DNA of 64,000 nucleotides from Staphylococcus massiliensis CCUG 55927 (GCF_000298075.1 NZ_JH815593.1:1-64000); one strand, 5' to 3'. Shown: positions 7,311-17,546, counted from the first letter of the stretch. Notes: generated from the sequence alone by a model not told the origin. Numbers and translations: made by a program.

Positions 7311-8776
7311 ATGACAACATCACGAATTTACACCAAGATTATGTCAGTCATATTAATGTTACTGCTCATCGTGAGTTCATTAACAAGTCAAGCTTTAGGA
7401 AAAGAAACGGACAAAACATGGGAAGATATAAAGAAACGAGGGGTCTTACGTGTCGGATTATCCGCTGATTACGCGCCATATGAATTTGAGAAACAAATTA
7501 ATGGTAAACGTGAATATGTAGGTATTGATATTGAAGTAGCGAAACGTATCGCAAAGGATTTAGGTGTTGAACTTCAAATCGTGAATATGCAATTCGATAC
7601 GTTACTCGGCGCACTTAAAACAGGCAAGGTAGATTTATTAATTTCAGCATTAACGCCTACAGCCGAACGTAAGAAGGAAGTGGACTTTTCCATAGATTAT
7701 ATGGAAGTTCCACAGAAGATGATCATGAAAAAGAAAGATAAGGATACGTTCAAAGATATCAAAGACTTTAATGGCAAGAAGGTAGGTGCGCAAAAGCAAT
7801 CGACCCAAGAAGAACTTGTTAAGAATGAGTTACCTGACTCAGACCTTCAAGCTCTAGCTCGTGTACCTGAACTTATACTGTCATTAAAGACAGGGAAAAT
7901 TGACGGTTTAGCAATTGAAGGGCCTGTAGCAGAAGCATATTTAATGAAGAATCCAGAATTAACCTTCGCACCAGGGGAATTTGATACGAAAGATAAAGGA
8001 ACGGCGATCGCGATGCCTAAATCATCTCCAATCTTAATGGCAAAAGTGAATACAGTTCTAAAAGATATTATGGATAAAGGCCTCATTGATCAATATAAGG
8101 AAAAGGCTGGTAAAGCAATGTTAGATGATGGTTCGTTCTTGGCGAAGTACGGCGGGTTCTTAGCAACAGGTTTAAAGAACACGATCATCGTTTCTATAAT
8201 AGGTGTACTTGCAGGTGCAATATTAGGTGGGCTCATTGCCTAATGAAATTAAGTCCTTTCATACCTTTAAAATGGCTAGCAGTCGTATACATCGAATTTA
8301 TTCGAGGGACACCGTTACTCGTTCAAGTATTCTTAGTGTTCTTCGGAACGACAGCGGTACTTGGTTTAGATATTTCAGCACTCGTATGTGGGATTATCGC
8401 ATTAATTATCAATAGTGCCGCATATATCGCGGAAATTATACGTGCTGGTATTAACGCAGTTGATAAAGGTCAAATGGAAGCGGCACGTAGTTTAGGGCTC
8501 AATTATAAACAATCTATGAAAGCGGTCATCATGCCACAAGCAATCAAGAATATCTTACCTGCACTTGGTAATGAATTCGTCACAGTCATTAAAGAATCAT
8601 CCATTGTTTCAATTATAGGTGTGAGCGAAATTATGTATAACGCCCAAGTCATTCAAGGTGCCTCGTTTGATCCTTTCACACCACTCATAATTGCGGCATT
8701 ATTCTACTTTGTACTAACGTTCACACTATCTCGATTACTAGCTTATATTGAAGGGAGAATGAGTGTCAGTGATTAA
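7311..8776 (+). pseudogene. Glutamine ABC transporter, fused binding protein-permease, frameshifted
   Basis: The family protein has a signal sequence, a periplasmic-binding-protein type II domain (about residues 25-265 here) and a His/Glu/Gln/Arg/opine-type permease, fused as in GlnP of other Gram-positives. Here the first reading frame stops at 8241-8243 after GAILGGLIA, inside the first membrane helix of the permease, and the permease continues in another frame from the ATG at 8243. One missing T (GCC-TA-ATG for GCC-TTA-ATG) restores about 488 residues. The EAA loop AARSLGLNYKQSMKAVIMPQ is intact. The stop and ATG overlap (TAATG), so reinitiation could still make two chains. The start at 7311 follows GAGGAGG. 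Confidence 0.8.
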
Positions 8777-9491
8777 AATTAACCAATTATACAAATCATT
8801 TCAAACGAACGCGATTTTAAAGGGGATTGATTTAGATATTCATCAAGGGGAAGTCGTAGCGATTATAGGACCTTCAGGTAGTGGTAAAAGTACGCTATTA
8901 CGCTGCATGAATCTACTCGAAACACCGACTAAAGGTCAGGTCATTATAAATGGTCAAGATGTAACGTTAAAGGGGACGAACATCGATAAGCTCCGTCAGA
9001 AGCTCGGTATGGTATTCCAGAACTTTAATCTCTTCCCACATAAGACCGTGGTTGAAAATCTTGTATTAGCACCAACATTATTGAATCAGGCTTCAACGTC
9101 AGAACTTAAGACGAAGGCACTCGCACTTCTTGAGAAGGTCGGCTTAGAAGATAAGGCGGATAGTTATCCTTCTACACTTTCCGGTGGGCAAAAGCAACGT
9201 GTCGCAATCGCACGAGCGTTAATGATGAATCCTGAGGTACTTCTATTTGATGAACCAACTTCAGCACTTGACCCTGAAGTCGTAGGCGAAGTTTTAGCCG
9301 TTATGAAGCAACTTGCGAAAGAAGGTATGACGATGGTTATTGTAACCCATGAGATGACATTCGCGCGAGAGGTTAGTGACAAAGTAATCTTTATGGCAGA
9401 TGGCCAAATTGTTGAAGCGGGTGAACCAGAGTCGCTATTTATGAAACCGAGTCATGAACGAACGAAGCAATTTCTAAATCGCGTTTTATAA
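8763..9491 (+). CDS. glnQ: Glutamine/polar amino acid ABC transporter ATPase
   Basis: 242 residues. Walker [10 protein letters not shown] is near residue 40, the signature is LSGGQKQR, and Walker [12 protein letters not shown] is followed by the H-loop VTHE. It starts at GTG 8763, overlapping the permease by 14 bases, so the two are translationally coupled. It powers the transporter encoded by the frameshifted gene upstream and is itself intact, which suggests either a very recent lesion or a split but working permease. Confidence 0.92.
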   Translation: MSVIKINQLYKSFQTNAILKGIDLDIHQGEVVAIIGPSGSGKSTLLRCMNLLETPTKGQVIINGQDVTLKGTNIDKLRQKLGMVFQNFNLFPHKTVVENLVLAPTLLNQASTSELKTKALALLEKVGLEDKADSYPSTLSGGQKQRVAIARALMMNPEVLLFDEPTSALDPEVVGEVLAVMKQLAKEGMTMVIVTHEMTFAREVSDKVIFMADGQIVEAGEPESLFMKPSHERTKQFLNRVL

Positions 9492-9500
9492 GCATATGAA

Positions 9501-9542
9501 AACCGTTAGGGTAGTTAAACTATTCGAACGGTTCTTCTTTTT
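9501..9542 (+). terminator. Terminator of the glutamine transporter operon
   Basis: AACCGTT pairs with AACGGTT around an inner TAGTT/AACTA stem, followed by a T-rich tail. Confidence 0.8.
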
Positions 9543-9567
9543 GAAAAGGGCTTGAGACTTATTAAAC

Positions 9568-9662
9568 AATTCTCTTAAACAGCATGCTTTCCTGGGGCAT
9601 GGCCGGAGCCTGTAGTCTCCGGTCTCATGCTATTCCCCTAGGAGTCAGCTGATTTGAGAATT
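9568..9662. repeat. Dispersed ~95-bp hairpin element, copy 1
   Basis: The outer arms AATTCTC...CAGC and GCTG...GAGAATT pair. Inside, CCTGGGGCATG pairs with CATGCTATTCCCCTAGG, and CCGGAG pairs with CTCCGG around CCTGTAGT. A second copy at 21408-21500 differs by compensatory changes in several stems. The remaining bases of 9663-9851 hold no gene, only one inverted copy of the AAAGGGCTTTTCAAG 14-mer at 9750. Confidence 0.85.
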
Positions 9663-9749
9663 GCAAACAATAAAGTTTAAATGCTCTATTTCACAACTTA
9701 TGTCTCAAGCTAAACAAATTATTTAGATTCGAAAGGGCATCAATTTCTT

Positions 9750-9764
9750 AAAGGGCTTTTCAAG
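9750..9764 (-). repeat. Intergenic 14-mer, inverted copy
   Basis: AAAGGGCTTTTCAAG followed by TGGGG. The same arrangement (core plus a G-run) appears at 28833. Confidence 0.45.
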
Positions 9765-9851
9765 TGGGGATGGAGAAAAAGTCTGTAACGATACATACGC
9801 TCACTGTAAAATATGATAAAATTAATACGTCAATTTCTACGGAGGGATAAG

Positions 9852-10979
9852 ATGGATACTCGTGTATTGAAGGATGAAATCATTGCATATGCACATGAAA
9901 TCGGGATCGATGAGATTGGTTTTACGACTGCGGATCCATTTGATGAGCTGAAACAACGGTTAAAGGCATATCATGAAAAAGGGTACGCTTCAGGATTTGA
10001 AGCAACGGATGATATTGAGTTAAGAACGAATCCTAAGTTTAGTCTACCAACTGCACGTTCAATTATCGCGATTGCGGTAGGCTATCCGAATAAATTACCG
10101 AACGCACCACGTAGTAAGCGTGGTGATCGTCGTGGTATGTTTGCGCGTGCGTCTTGGGGTATGGACTATCATAGTATCATGCGTATTCGCTTAAATAAGT
10201 TAGCTGACTTTATTAAAGCGCGCGTGCCTGATGTTGATATTCAGTCTATGGTTGATACGGGTGTGTTATCCGACAGAGCTGTTGCTGAACGTGCTGGACT
10301 TGGTTATGCCGCTAAAAATGGTTTCATTCTAAATCAGAAATTAGGTACATGGACGTATCTCGGTGAAATGCTCGTGAGTATTCCGTTTGAACCGGATGAT
10401 CCTATTATGGATAGTTGCGGTGACTGTACGATTTGTATCGACCGATGTCCGACAGGTGCTTTAGTAGGTGACGGGTCATTAAACAGTCAGAAGTGCATCA
10501 GCTTTCTAACGCAAACGAAAGGTTACATGCCTGATGAATATCGTTACAAGATCGGTAACCGTCTTTATGGTTGCGACACGTGTCAGCAAGTGTGTCCGAA
10601 GAATAGAGGTATTAATACGACGCAAGAAGATATTGTGCTTGAGCCTGAAACATTGAAACCCCGTCTTGTTCCGTTACTTCAAATGTCTAATCGCGAATTC
10701 AAGGAGACGTATGGTCATTTAGCAGGTGCGTGGCGCGGTAAGAAACCGATTCAGCGTAATGCGATCTTAGCGCTCGCGCATTTTAAAGAAGTGGACGCGG
10801 TTCCTACTTTAAAGGGCGTGGCAGAAAACGATGCACGTCCAATGATACGCGCTACCGCTTACTGGGCGATTGGACAAATACTAGGTGATGATGCGAAAGG
10901 TTACATCGATTCACAGTATGATAATGAAATTGAAGAAGTTCAAACTGAAATGTTAAAAGGATTACAAAAAAGGAGTTAG
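9852..10979 (+). CDS. queG: Epoxyqueuosine reductase
   Basis: 375 residues. A cobalamin- and iron-sulfur-dependent reductase that converts epoxyqueuosine to queuosine at position 34 of tRNAs. The two ferredoxin-like cluster motifs CGDCTICIDRCPTGAL and CDTCQQVCPKN are complete, and the active-site region TGVLSDRAVAERAGLG is present. The C-terminal ~70 residues look like HEAT repeats, as in Firmicutes QueG. The ATG at 9852 follows GGAGGG; an upstream in-frame ATG falls in the promoter. It is the first gene of queG-trmL-nagA. Confidence 0.95.
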   Translation: MDTRVLKDEIIAYAHEIGIDEIGFTTADPFDELKQRLKAYHEKGYASGFEATDDIELRTNPKFSLPTARSIIAIAVGYPNKLPNAPRSKRGDRRGMFARASWGMDYHSIMRIRLNKLADFIKARVPDVDIQSMVDTGVLSDRAVAERAGLGYAAKNGFILNQKLGTWTYLGEMLVSIPFEPDDPIMDSCGDCTICIDRCPTGALVGDGSLNSQKCISFLTQTKGYMPDEYRYKIGNRLYGCDTCQQVCPKNRGINTTQEDIVLEPETLKPRLVPLLQMSNREFKETYGHLAGAWRGKKPIQRNAILALAHFKEVDAVPTLKGVAENDARPMIRATAYWAIGQILGDDAKGYIDSQYDNEIEEVQTEMLKGLQKRS

Positions 10980-10983
10980 TTTT

Positions 10984-11454
10984 ATGACAAATCATGTAGT
11001 ACTCTATCAACCTGAAATTCCAGCGAATACAGGTAATATCGCGAGAACGTGTGCGGCGACGAATACGAAACTACATTTAATTAAGCCACTCGGTTTTAGT
11101 ACGGATGATAAAATGTTACGTCGTGCAGGGTTAGACTATTGGAAATTTGTTGATATTACGTATTATGATAGTATTGAAGCATTTTTTGAACAAACAGATG
11201 GCGACTATTTCTTATTAACGAAATTTGGTTCTAAGCCACATACGACTCAAGACTTTGGTGACGTATCAAAGGATTATTACTTTATCTTTGGTAAGGAAAC
11301 GACAGGTCTTCCAAGTTGGGTGAAAGAGAAGTATGAAAATACTGCTTTACGTCTACCGATGACAGACAATGTACGAGCATTAAACTTATCGAATACTGCA
11401 GCTATTCTAATCTATGAAGCTTTACGCCAACAAGACTATCCAGAAATTCAATAA
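10984..11454 (+). CDS. trmL: tRNA (cytidine/uridine-2'-O)-methyltransferase
   Basis: 156 residues, a minimal SPOUT methyltransferase without an extra RNA-binding domain. The knot motifs are clear: NTGNIARTC, FGKETTGLP and LPMTDNVRALNLSNTAAI. TrmL methylates the wobble base of tRNA-Leu isoacceptors. It begins four bases after queG, so a tRNA wobble-modification pair is transcribed together. Confidence 0.95.
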   Translation: MTNHVVLYQPEIPANTGNIARTCAATNTKLHLIKPLGFSTDDKMLRRAGLDYWKFVDITYYDSIEAFFEQTDGDYFLLTKFGSKPHTTQDFGDVSKDYYFIFGKETTGLPSWVKEKYENTALRLPMTDNVRALNLSNTAAILIYEALRQQDYPEIQ

Positions 11455-11466
11455 GGAGTCCTATTT

Positions 11467-12621
11467 ATGAATCATTATGTCATTGCCAATGCGCGTATTT
11501 ACACAGAATATAAGACGATCCATCACGGTTACATCGAAATTGCACAAGGTACTATTAAACGTATCGCAGAAGGTGACTACAACGGTGACTTAGAGGTCGT
11601 GGATGCTAAAGGTCACCACGTGTTGCCTGGCTTTATCGATATTCATATTCATGGTGGCTATGGTCACGATGCGATGGATGCCGACGCGGCTGGTTTAAAG
11701 CATTTGTCTCAACAGTTACTTTCAGAAGGGACAACAAGTTATTTACCGACTACCATGACGCAATCGTTTGATGCCATTGAAAAGGCCTTAACGGCCATTG
11801 CTAGTTATCACGAGCAAGCACCAGTGGATCATGCAGAAATATTAGGTGTTCACTTAGAAGGTCCGTTCATTTCAGAACATAAAGTTGGTGCACAAAATCC
11901 TAAATTCGTCAGACGACCAAGTGTTAATGATTTAGAACATTTATATGATGTGTCGAAACAAATGATTAAGATTGTAACGATTGCACCTGAGGTTGAAGGT
12001 GCGATTGAAACGATTGAACATTTAAGTGATCGTATCATCTTTTCATTAGGACATTCTGTAGCGACGTTTGAAGAGACGAATACTGCGATTGCGAAAGGTG
12101 CAAGACATATCACGCATTTATACAATGCAGGCCAAGGATTCAATCATAGAGCGCCAGGGCTTTTCGGGGCGGCTTGGACGAATCCTCTAGCACATACGGA
12201 ATTAATCGTTGATGGTGTACATTCCCATCCTGAAGCGGTGAACATTGCGTATCAAATGAAAACGAACCGTCGCTTTTATTTAATTACCGATGCGATGCGC
12301 GCAAAAGGCATGCCAGATGGAGAATATGACTTAGGCGGTCAAAACGTGATCGTGAAAAATAACGAAGCACGCTTAGAAAGCGGTTCATTAGCCGGTAGTA
12401 TCTTAAAGATGAATGAAGGATTAGCGAATTTAATGCGTTTCACACATGCATCTTTAGAAGATTTATGGCGCGTAACAAGTTATAATCAAGCCAAGGCATT
12501 AAATATTCATCATCAAAAGGGTAGTATTGAAGTAGGTAAAGATGCAGACCTTGTCATATTAGATGATGAGATTAATGTTTTAAAAACTATTAAAAATGGG
12601 TATATAGCTTATAATAAGTGA
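11467..12621 (+). CDS. nagA: N-acetylglucosamine-6-phosphate deacetylase
   Basis: 384 residues of the amidohydrolase fold. Metal and substrate residues occur in HIHGGYGHD, HLEGPFI, LGHSVATF, THLYNAGQGFNHRAPG and LITDAM. It deacetylates GlcNAc-6-P for amino-sugar use and wall recycling. It lies 12 bases after trmL with RBS AAGGAG and is followed by a NagB-related gene. Confidence 0.95.
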   Translation: MNHYVIANARIYTEYKTIHHGYIEIAQGTIKRIAEGDYNGDLEVVDAKGHHVLPGFIDIHIHGGYGHDAMDADAAGLKHLSQQLLSEGTTSYLPTTMTQSFDAIEKALTAIASYHEQAPVDHAEILGVHLEGPFISEHKVGAQNPKFVRRPSVNDLEHLYDVSKQMIKIVTIAPEVEGAIETIEHLSDRIIFSLGHSVATFEETNTAIAKGARHITHLYNAGQGFNHRAPGLFGAAWTNPLAHTELIVDGVHSHPEAVNIAYQMKTNRRFYLITDAMRAKGMPDGEYDLGGQNVIVKNNEARLESGSLAGSILKMNEGLANLMRFTHASLEDLWRVTSYNQAKALNIHHQKGSIEVGKDADLVILDDEINVLKTIKNGYIAYNK

Positions 12622-12659
12622 CAAAACTGAAACTGATTGAAATAAGAGGAGTGTATATC

Positions 12660-13256
12660 ATGGCAATGAACTTTAAAGTCTTTGGAAACAAAGAATTAAC
12701 AACAGCATACGTAGCTGACATTATGAGAAAACAATTTAATAATAATCCAACTTCTATCGTAGGTGTGCACATTCAAGAAGAAGATATGCATATTTTAGAC
12801 GAATTAAAAAAAGATGTTGATAGACATCCAGTTGATTTCAGCCAAATCGAAATTTTAGATTACGACAATAATGGTTCATTCTACAAAGCACTAGGTGTAC
12901 CGAATAAACAAATTCACTCACTTCAATATAATGAAAACGTTGAAAATTATATTAAGGACAAAGTTAAGACTAAAGACAACAAAGGTAAATTAATATTTCA
13001 AGTTGTTTCAGTTGATGCAAAAGGCAGTTTAAACCTAAAAGTTGATTCTAACTTAATGAATGCGCGCGAGGTTATGGTTGTTGCAACTGGTGCAAACAAA
13101 GCTGACTTCATTAAGAAATTATATGAAGAGAATGGTAGTAGCTTCGAACCAGCTGGCCTTAATAACCACCGTATGGTTAATGTTATTTTAGACGAAGAAG
13201 CAGCACGCGGCTTACCTGAAGATGTGAAAACATACTTTACGCAACACTTTGCTTAA
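12660..13256 (+). CDS. NagB-related protein lacking the deaminase catalytic motif
   Basis: 198 residues. The C-terminal part, VMVVATGANKADFIKKLYEE through NHRMVNVILDEEAA, follows the ATG-xKA-xxI...H-xV-xVI-DExAA pattern of glucosamine-6-phosphate deaminase. The N-terminal part (YVADIMRKQFNNNPTSIVGV, then VDFSQIEILDYDNNG) also aligns in order. The central GxGxxGHIxFNEP motif is absent, and the equivalent stretch reads QVVSVDAKGSLNL. The protein is shorter than NagB (~240-260). The ATG at 12660 follows AGAGGAG. It is co-transcribed with nagA. A regulatory or ligand-binding role is my inference. Confidence 0.75.
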   Translation: MAMNFKVFGNKELTTAYVADIMRKQFNNNPTSIVGVHIQEEDMHILDELKKDVDRHPVDFSQIEILDYDNNGSFYKALGVPNKQIHSLQYNENVENYIKDKVKTKDNKGKLIFQVVSVDAKGSLNLKVDSNLMNAREVMVVATGANKADFIKKLYEENGSSFEPAGLNNHRMVNVILDEEAARGLPEDVKTYFTQHFA

Positions 13257-13273
13257 TTAAGGAGATGACCTTC

Positions 13274-13450
13274 ATGTCAGAGAAGGATAAACATATTAAC
13301 CATGAGAATGAAATGGTTGATGGTTACGATGAAGTCGTAGAACTAGGAAAAGAAATGGAACAAATTTCTGAAGAGAACGATGAAGCGAAATATGATAAAG
13401 AGCATGAAGAAGCGGTTCGTTCAGACTTAGATGAAAACGACGAACAATAA
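13274..13450 (+). CDS. Small acidic cytoplasmic protein, unknown
   Basis: 58 residues, very acidic and charged, with no membrane segment: MSEKDKHINHENEMVDGYDE and on to DLDENDEQ. The ATG at 13274 has GGAG at a good distance; an ATG at 13265 overlaps the RBS. It closes the queG-nagA cluster. I do not recognise a family. Confidence 0.7.
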   Translation: MSEKDKHINHENEMVDGYDEVVELGKEMEQISEENDEAKYDKEHEEAVRSDLDENDEQ

Positions 13451-13459
13451 TACGTATTG

Positions 13460-13488
13460 AACTCAATCACGAAAGTGGTTGAGTTTTT
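13460..13488 (+). terminator. Terminator of the queG-nagA cluster
   Basis: AACTCAATCAC pairs with GTGGTTGAGTT, followed by T7. Confidence 0.92.
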
Positions 13489-13582
13489 TTGTGTTTTTGA
13501 GGCATTAGTGTAAGCGGGGGAATCGAGGGATTTTCAAAGGTTAGGGGAGGAAAGTGATCTCTAAGGTGACCATGAATACTTC

Positions 13583-13740
13583 TTGAAAAGCCCTATAGAC
13601 GTAATTGTTGAAATTTTACTTATAAAGCTCAACTCGAATTTTCAATTCGTTAGTTGAACTTACAAAGAAGTATGAGCTTCTTTGTTCTTTTATATGTGCC
13701 GGGGACCCCACCCCTAGGATTCAGCTATTAGGGGATTATT
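13583..13740. repeat. Repeat-rich spacer between the nagA cluster and aur
   Basis: The 386-base gap 13451-13837 holds no gene. It contains a plus copy of the 14-mer (CTTGAAAAGCCCTATAG, 13583), a long hairpin at 13625-13661 (AAGCTCAACTCGAATT against AATTCGTTAGTTGAACTT), a second hairpin CAAAGAAG/CTTCTTTG at 13663-13684, and near 13697-13735 a decayed piece of the dispersed hairpin element (CCCCTAGGATTCAGCT). Confidence 0.6.
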
Positions 13741-13786
13741 ATAAGGCTAAGCCAATTTTTTAGCTATTTAATGAATTGTAGGCATT

Positions 13787-13820
13787 AAAAAAGCTAGGAA
13801 CATTAAGTTCCCAGCTTTTT
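13787..13820 (-). terminator. Terminator of aureolysin
   Basis: AAAAAGCTAGGAA pairs with GTTCCCAGCTTTTT. Runs of A and T flank both sides, so it can act in both directions. Confidence 0.9.
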
Positions 13821-13837
13821 GAGCATTTTAGCTCTAA

Positions 13838-15400
13838 TTAGTTAACGCCAACTTGGTTCCAAGCTTGTTCAACTGCTTGAGCTTCAGTTGGACCATAAAG
13901 GTCTTCAGCAGATTGAATTAATGCTTGTTTAGCGTCTGTAAATTGAGAGTTACCAGTTAAATATTGAGTTAATGCACGGTAGTAAATCTTTTCTGATTTC
14001 TCTTTACCGATTTCATTGATTGTATTATAAGCAGCTTTGTTAGGGATACCACTGTTGATATGAACGCCGCCGTTATCTTGAGAAGTATATTGGTACATAT
14101 CCATGTGATCTGGTTGGTTAAATTGACGAGGGTTAGACATGCTACGTAAAGCATCGCCTTCTTGACCAGGTGTATAAGAATCTTCACCCATTAACCAATC
14201 TTCATCGTCAACGAAGTAACCAAATACGTCAGAGAATGACTCATTTAAAGCACCTGGTTGGTTTTGATAAACAAGTTTAGCTGTTTTATCAGTTACAGCG
14301 TGTGTTAATTCGTGAGCAATTACGTCATCAGAAGCTGCTAAGCTAGTGAAACGTTGACCATCACCGTCACCAAAGATCATGTATTGACCATTCCAATACG
14401 CATTGTTTAAGTTGTATTGGTAATGAACAATTGATTCCATTGGAGCAGCATTGTTGTCATAGCTTTCACGATTAAATGTATCTTTATAGTATTTGTAAGT
14501 TTTATCTACATTGTAATGCGCATCTACACCAGCACGGTGGTTCTCTTTAGTAAAGTTAGGAGAATCATTTGTAATTTTAGATTGGATACCGTTAGTATTT
14601 TGAGCGTCGAACGTTTCGATTACTGTTGGTTTAGTTGTATCTTTAAGTTCATAAGTACCATTGTTGTTGAATACGTTTAATGGTTCTTTAGTGTCACCTT
14701 TAACACCAGTACCTGAACCTTGAACGTTTTCTTCTTTAAGGTTGTTTGCTTTAGAAAGAACTTCACCAGTTTCAGCGTCTACTTTAACTTCCCAGCTCTT
14801 TAAATTAGGTTTAATGTAATTAATTTTAACATTGTAAACTAATTTATTTTTGTCTGAGTCGATTTGTAATTTAGCCTCATCAACAACTTTATGGCCGTTG
14901 ATATTTTTTACTTCGCTTTGTTTTTTTCCGATACCTTTAAAAGCACTTTTGATTGCTTGTTGCTTAGAAACTTTTTGTTGATTAGATACAGTAACGTTTT
15001 TCTTGTCTACTGAACCGTTAATCATTTCAACTTTATTACTTTTGTTCGTATGTAGCTTGATTTCGTTATCAGCTTCAACACCGTTTACTTTTGGTTTAAG
15101 TGTGTAGTGAGTGAAACCTTGTTCGTCTTTTTTAGATTCTGTTACTTCATAGTTTTTGTAGCCAGCAACACTTGAAGTTTTAGAACGTGAGCTTGTGCCA
15201 CCACCGTTATTACCAATTGATTGAAGTGCTTTTTTAGCATCAGCATTAGATGTAACTGTTTTTTGTTCTACATCTTTATTAGCTGATTGTAATAATGATG
15301 TACGTTCTTTAGTGTCCTCTTTGGCATGTAATGCTTGAGTAGAAAGCGGCGCAGAAACTAATGTCGCTACCCCTAAAGTTAAAATAAGTTTCTTGTTCAT
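13838..15400 (-). CDS. aur: Aureolysin, thermolysin-family zinc metalloprotease (M4)
   Basis: A 520-residue preproenzyme. The signal peptide (about residues 1-26) is followed by an FTP/PepSY propeptide to about residue 210 and the M4 catalytic domain. Zinc ligands and base are in HELTH (363-367, E364 catalytic) with E387 in GALNESFSD, and H447 in GGVHIN is the transition-state histidine. Aureolysin is secreted, matures by autoprocessing and activates the V8 serine protease in S. aureus. No other protease gene is nearby, and it has its own terminator. Confidence 0.95.
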   Translation of the reverse strand: MNKKLILTLGVATLVSAPLSTQALHAKEDTKERTSLLQSANKDVEQKTVTSNADAKKALQSIGNNGGGTSSRSKTSSVAGYKNYEVTESKKDEQGFTHYTLKPKVNGVEADNEIKLHTNKSNKVEMINGSVDKKNVTVSNQQKVSKQQAIKSAFKGIGKKQSEVKNINGHKVVDEAKLQIDSDKNKLVYNVKINYIKPNLKSWEVKVDAETGEVLSKANNLKEENVQGSGTGVKGDTKEPLNVFNNNGTYELKDTTKPTVIETFDAQNTNGIQSKITNDSPNFTKENHRAGVDAHYNVDKTYKYYKDTFNRESYDNNAAPMESIVHYQYNLNNAYWNGQYMIFGDGDGQRFTSLAASDDVIAHELTHAVTDKTAKLVYQNQPGALNESFSDVFGYFVDDEDWLMGEDSYTPGQEGDALRSMSNPRQFNQPDHMDMYQYTSQDNGGVHINSGIPNKAAYNTINEIGKEKSEKIYYRALTQYLTGNSQFTDAKQALIQSAEDLYGPTEAQAVEQAWNQVGVN

Positions 15401-15644
15401 TAAATGTCCTCCTACATAAAAATAATTTTAAATAAAATTGATAATTAATAAAAATTAAAAACCAAAATCATTCAGTAATGATTGTATTATGTAATCAAAA
15501 CTATTTCAATAACCAAAACAAAATATTTAAAATTTTTTAGAAATTTTAACAATTGCGCTTTTTCTCAGATATATCAAGCTTGATGTAATTTCAAAACCAA
15601 GTTGTGATAAAATACTTACTAACAAGAATTAAAAGGAGTTTATT

Positions 15645-16052
15645 ATGAAACTAAAACGTTTTTGGATACATCTGATGATTCTAACGGTCATTGTGAGTCT
15701 GCTATCTATTAAGGGATTTCCGATTGCTTTAGGCGCATTATATCTACCGGTGTTCTTTAAAGTTGTCGAGCTTCAAATGAACTTATCTAAAGGGCTTACT
15801 AAAGAAGATGTTCCTGCACATACTTTTATTAAAAGTAACCAAACGGGTGTTGTAGTGAGCGTTGTATGTATCTTTATCATTACAGCGATACTATTTAATG
15901 TATTAGGTTCGTTTTATAATGGGCTGAACGGTCTATTAGGAACATTAGTAACACTTAGTCCAATTACTTTAATAATCGCTGCCATTCTTTACATACTTAC
16001 TGCAATTGCGGTTATTCAACGTGCTAAAGATAAGTTTTCATTAAAAGAATAA
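15645..16052 (+). CDS. Hypothetical membrane protein
   Basis: 135 residues with about four hydrophobic segments, a short basic start (MKLKRFWIH) and a polar segment NLSKGLTKEDVPAHTFIKSN between helices 2 and 3. The RBS AAAAGGAG precedes the ATG. It lies divergent from aur and upstream of fumC's own promoter. Family not recognised. Confidence 0.75.
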   Translation: MKLKRFWIHLMILTVIVSLLSIKGFPIALGALYLPVFFKVVELQMNLSKGLTKEDVPAHTFIKSNQTGVVVSVVCIFIITAILFNVLGSFYNGLNGLLGTLVTLSPITLIIAAILYILTAIAVIQRAKDKFSLKE

Positions 16053-16090
16053 ACTGTGAAATTTAATGAAGCATACACGTTTTTCGTACA

Positions 16091-16120
16091 TTGAAGGTTG
16101 AATTTAATTAATGGTATAAT
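16091..16120 (+). promoter_or_regulatory. fumC promoter
   Basis: -35 TTGAAG and -10 TATAAT are separated by 18 bases, about 38 bases before the fumC start. Confidence 0.7.
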
Positions 16121-16157
16121 TAAAGTAAGCAATTTATTAATTAAAAAGGGGAGCTTT

Positions 16158-17546
16158 ATGATGTCAGTAAGAATTGAACATGATACATTTGGTGAAATCG
16201 AAGTACCTGCAGACAAGTATTGGGGTGCTCAAACAGAAAGAAGTAAACGTAACTTTCCAGTAGGTAAAGAACGTATGCCTTTAGAAGTTGTTTATGGCTT
16301 CGCACAATTAAAACGTGCAGCAGCAAAAGCAAACAATGAATTAGGTAAACTTAGCGATGATAAAAAAGATGCGATTGTACAAGCATGTGATCGTATTATC
16401 AATAAAGAGCTAGATGAGCACTTTCCATTAGTAGTTTGGCAAACAGGTAGTGGTACTCAAAGTAACATGAACGTTAACGAAGTTGTGAGCTATGTTGCGA
16501 ATGAATACCTAAAAGAAAAAGGTAGCGACGAAACGGTTCATCCTAATGATGACGTGAATAAGTCACAAAGTTCTAACGATACTTTCCCAACAGCAATGCA
16601 TGTTGCTTTATATCACGAAGTAGAAGCAAAACTACTACCTGCGATTAATAAATTACGCAACACTTTAAAAGAAAAAGAAGACAAATTCCAAGATATTATT
16701 AAAATTGGTAGAACGCACTTACAAGATGCTACGCCAGTTACATTAGGTCAAGAAATCAGTGGTTGGCGCTATATGTTAGATAAGTGTGAAACACTACTTA
16801 ACGAATCAAGAAAGCACATCTTAAACCTTGCAATTGGTGGTACTGCCGTTGGTACAGGTATTAACGCGCACCCAGAATTTGGGGATAAAGTTGCTGCTTA
16901 TATCAAAGAAAACACTGGTTACCCATTCGTTTCTTCTGAGAACAAATTCCACGCTTTAACAGCGCATGATGAAGTAGTTCAATTACATGGTAGCTTATCT
17001 GCATTAGCAGGTGATTTAATGAAGATTGCGAATGACATTAGATGGTTAGCTTCAGGTCCACGTGCTGGTTTAGGTGAAATTTCTATTCCTGAAAATGAAC
17101 CAGGTTCATCTATCATGCCAGGTAAAGTTAACCCAACACAATGTGAAATGTTAACTATGGTAGCTGTTCAAGTTATGGGTAACGAAACAGTAGTGAACTT
17201 CTCAAGTTCTCAAGGTAACTTCGAATTAAACGTATTCAAGCCAGTTATCTTACACAACACATTACAATCTATCTATTTATTAGCTGATGGTATGAACACA
17301 TTTAATGACAATTGTGCAGTTGGTATTGAGCCAATTGAAGAACACATTGATGAATTCTTAAACCGTTCATTAATGTTAGTAACAGCATTAAACCCTCACA
17401 TCGGTTATGAAAAAGCAGCTTCTATTGCTAAAAAAGCACATAAAGAAGGCTTAACATTAAAAGAAGCAGCAGTAGCTTCAGGTCATTTAACAGAAGAACA
17501 ATTCAATGAATGGATCAATCCTGAAGACATGGTACACCCAAAATAA
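16158..17546 (+). CDS. fumC: Fumarate hydratase, class II
   Basis: 462 residues. The fumarase/aspartase signature [13 protein letters not shown] is present, along with [13 protein letters not shown] and [11 protein letters not shown]. This oxygen-stable TCA cycle enzyme interconverts fumarate and malate. The start ATGATG at 16158 follows AAAGGGGAG; either ATG could be used. ppx follows after ten bases, so the two are likely co-transcribed. Confidence 0.96.
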   Translation: MMSVRIEHDTFGEIEVPADKYWGAQTERSKRNFPVGKERMPLEVVYGFAQLKRAAAKANNELGKLSDDKKDAIVQACDRIINKELDEHFPLVVWQTGSGTQSNMNVNEVVSYVANEYLKEKGSDETVHPNDDVNKSQSSNDTFPTAMHVALYHEVEAKLLPAINKLRNTLKEKEDKFQDIIKIGRTHLQDATPVTLGQEISGWRYMLDKCETLLNESRKHILNLAIGGTAVGTGINAHPEFGDKVAAYIKENTGYPFVSSENKFHALTAHDEVVQLHGSLSALAGDLMKIANDIRWLASGPRAGLGEISIPENEPGSSIMPGKVNPTQCEMLTMVAVQVMGNETVVNFSSSQGNFELNVFKPVILHNTLQSIYLLADGMNTFNDNCAVGIEPIEEHIDEFLNRSLMLVTALNPHIGYEKAASIAKKAHKEGLTLKEAAVASGHLTEEQFNEWINPEDMVHPK

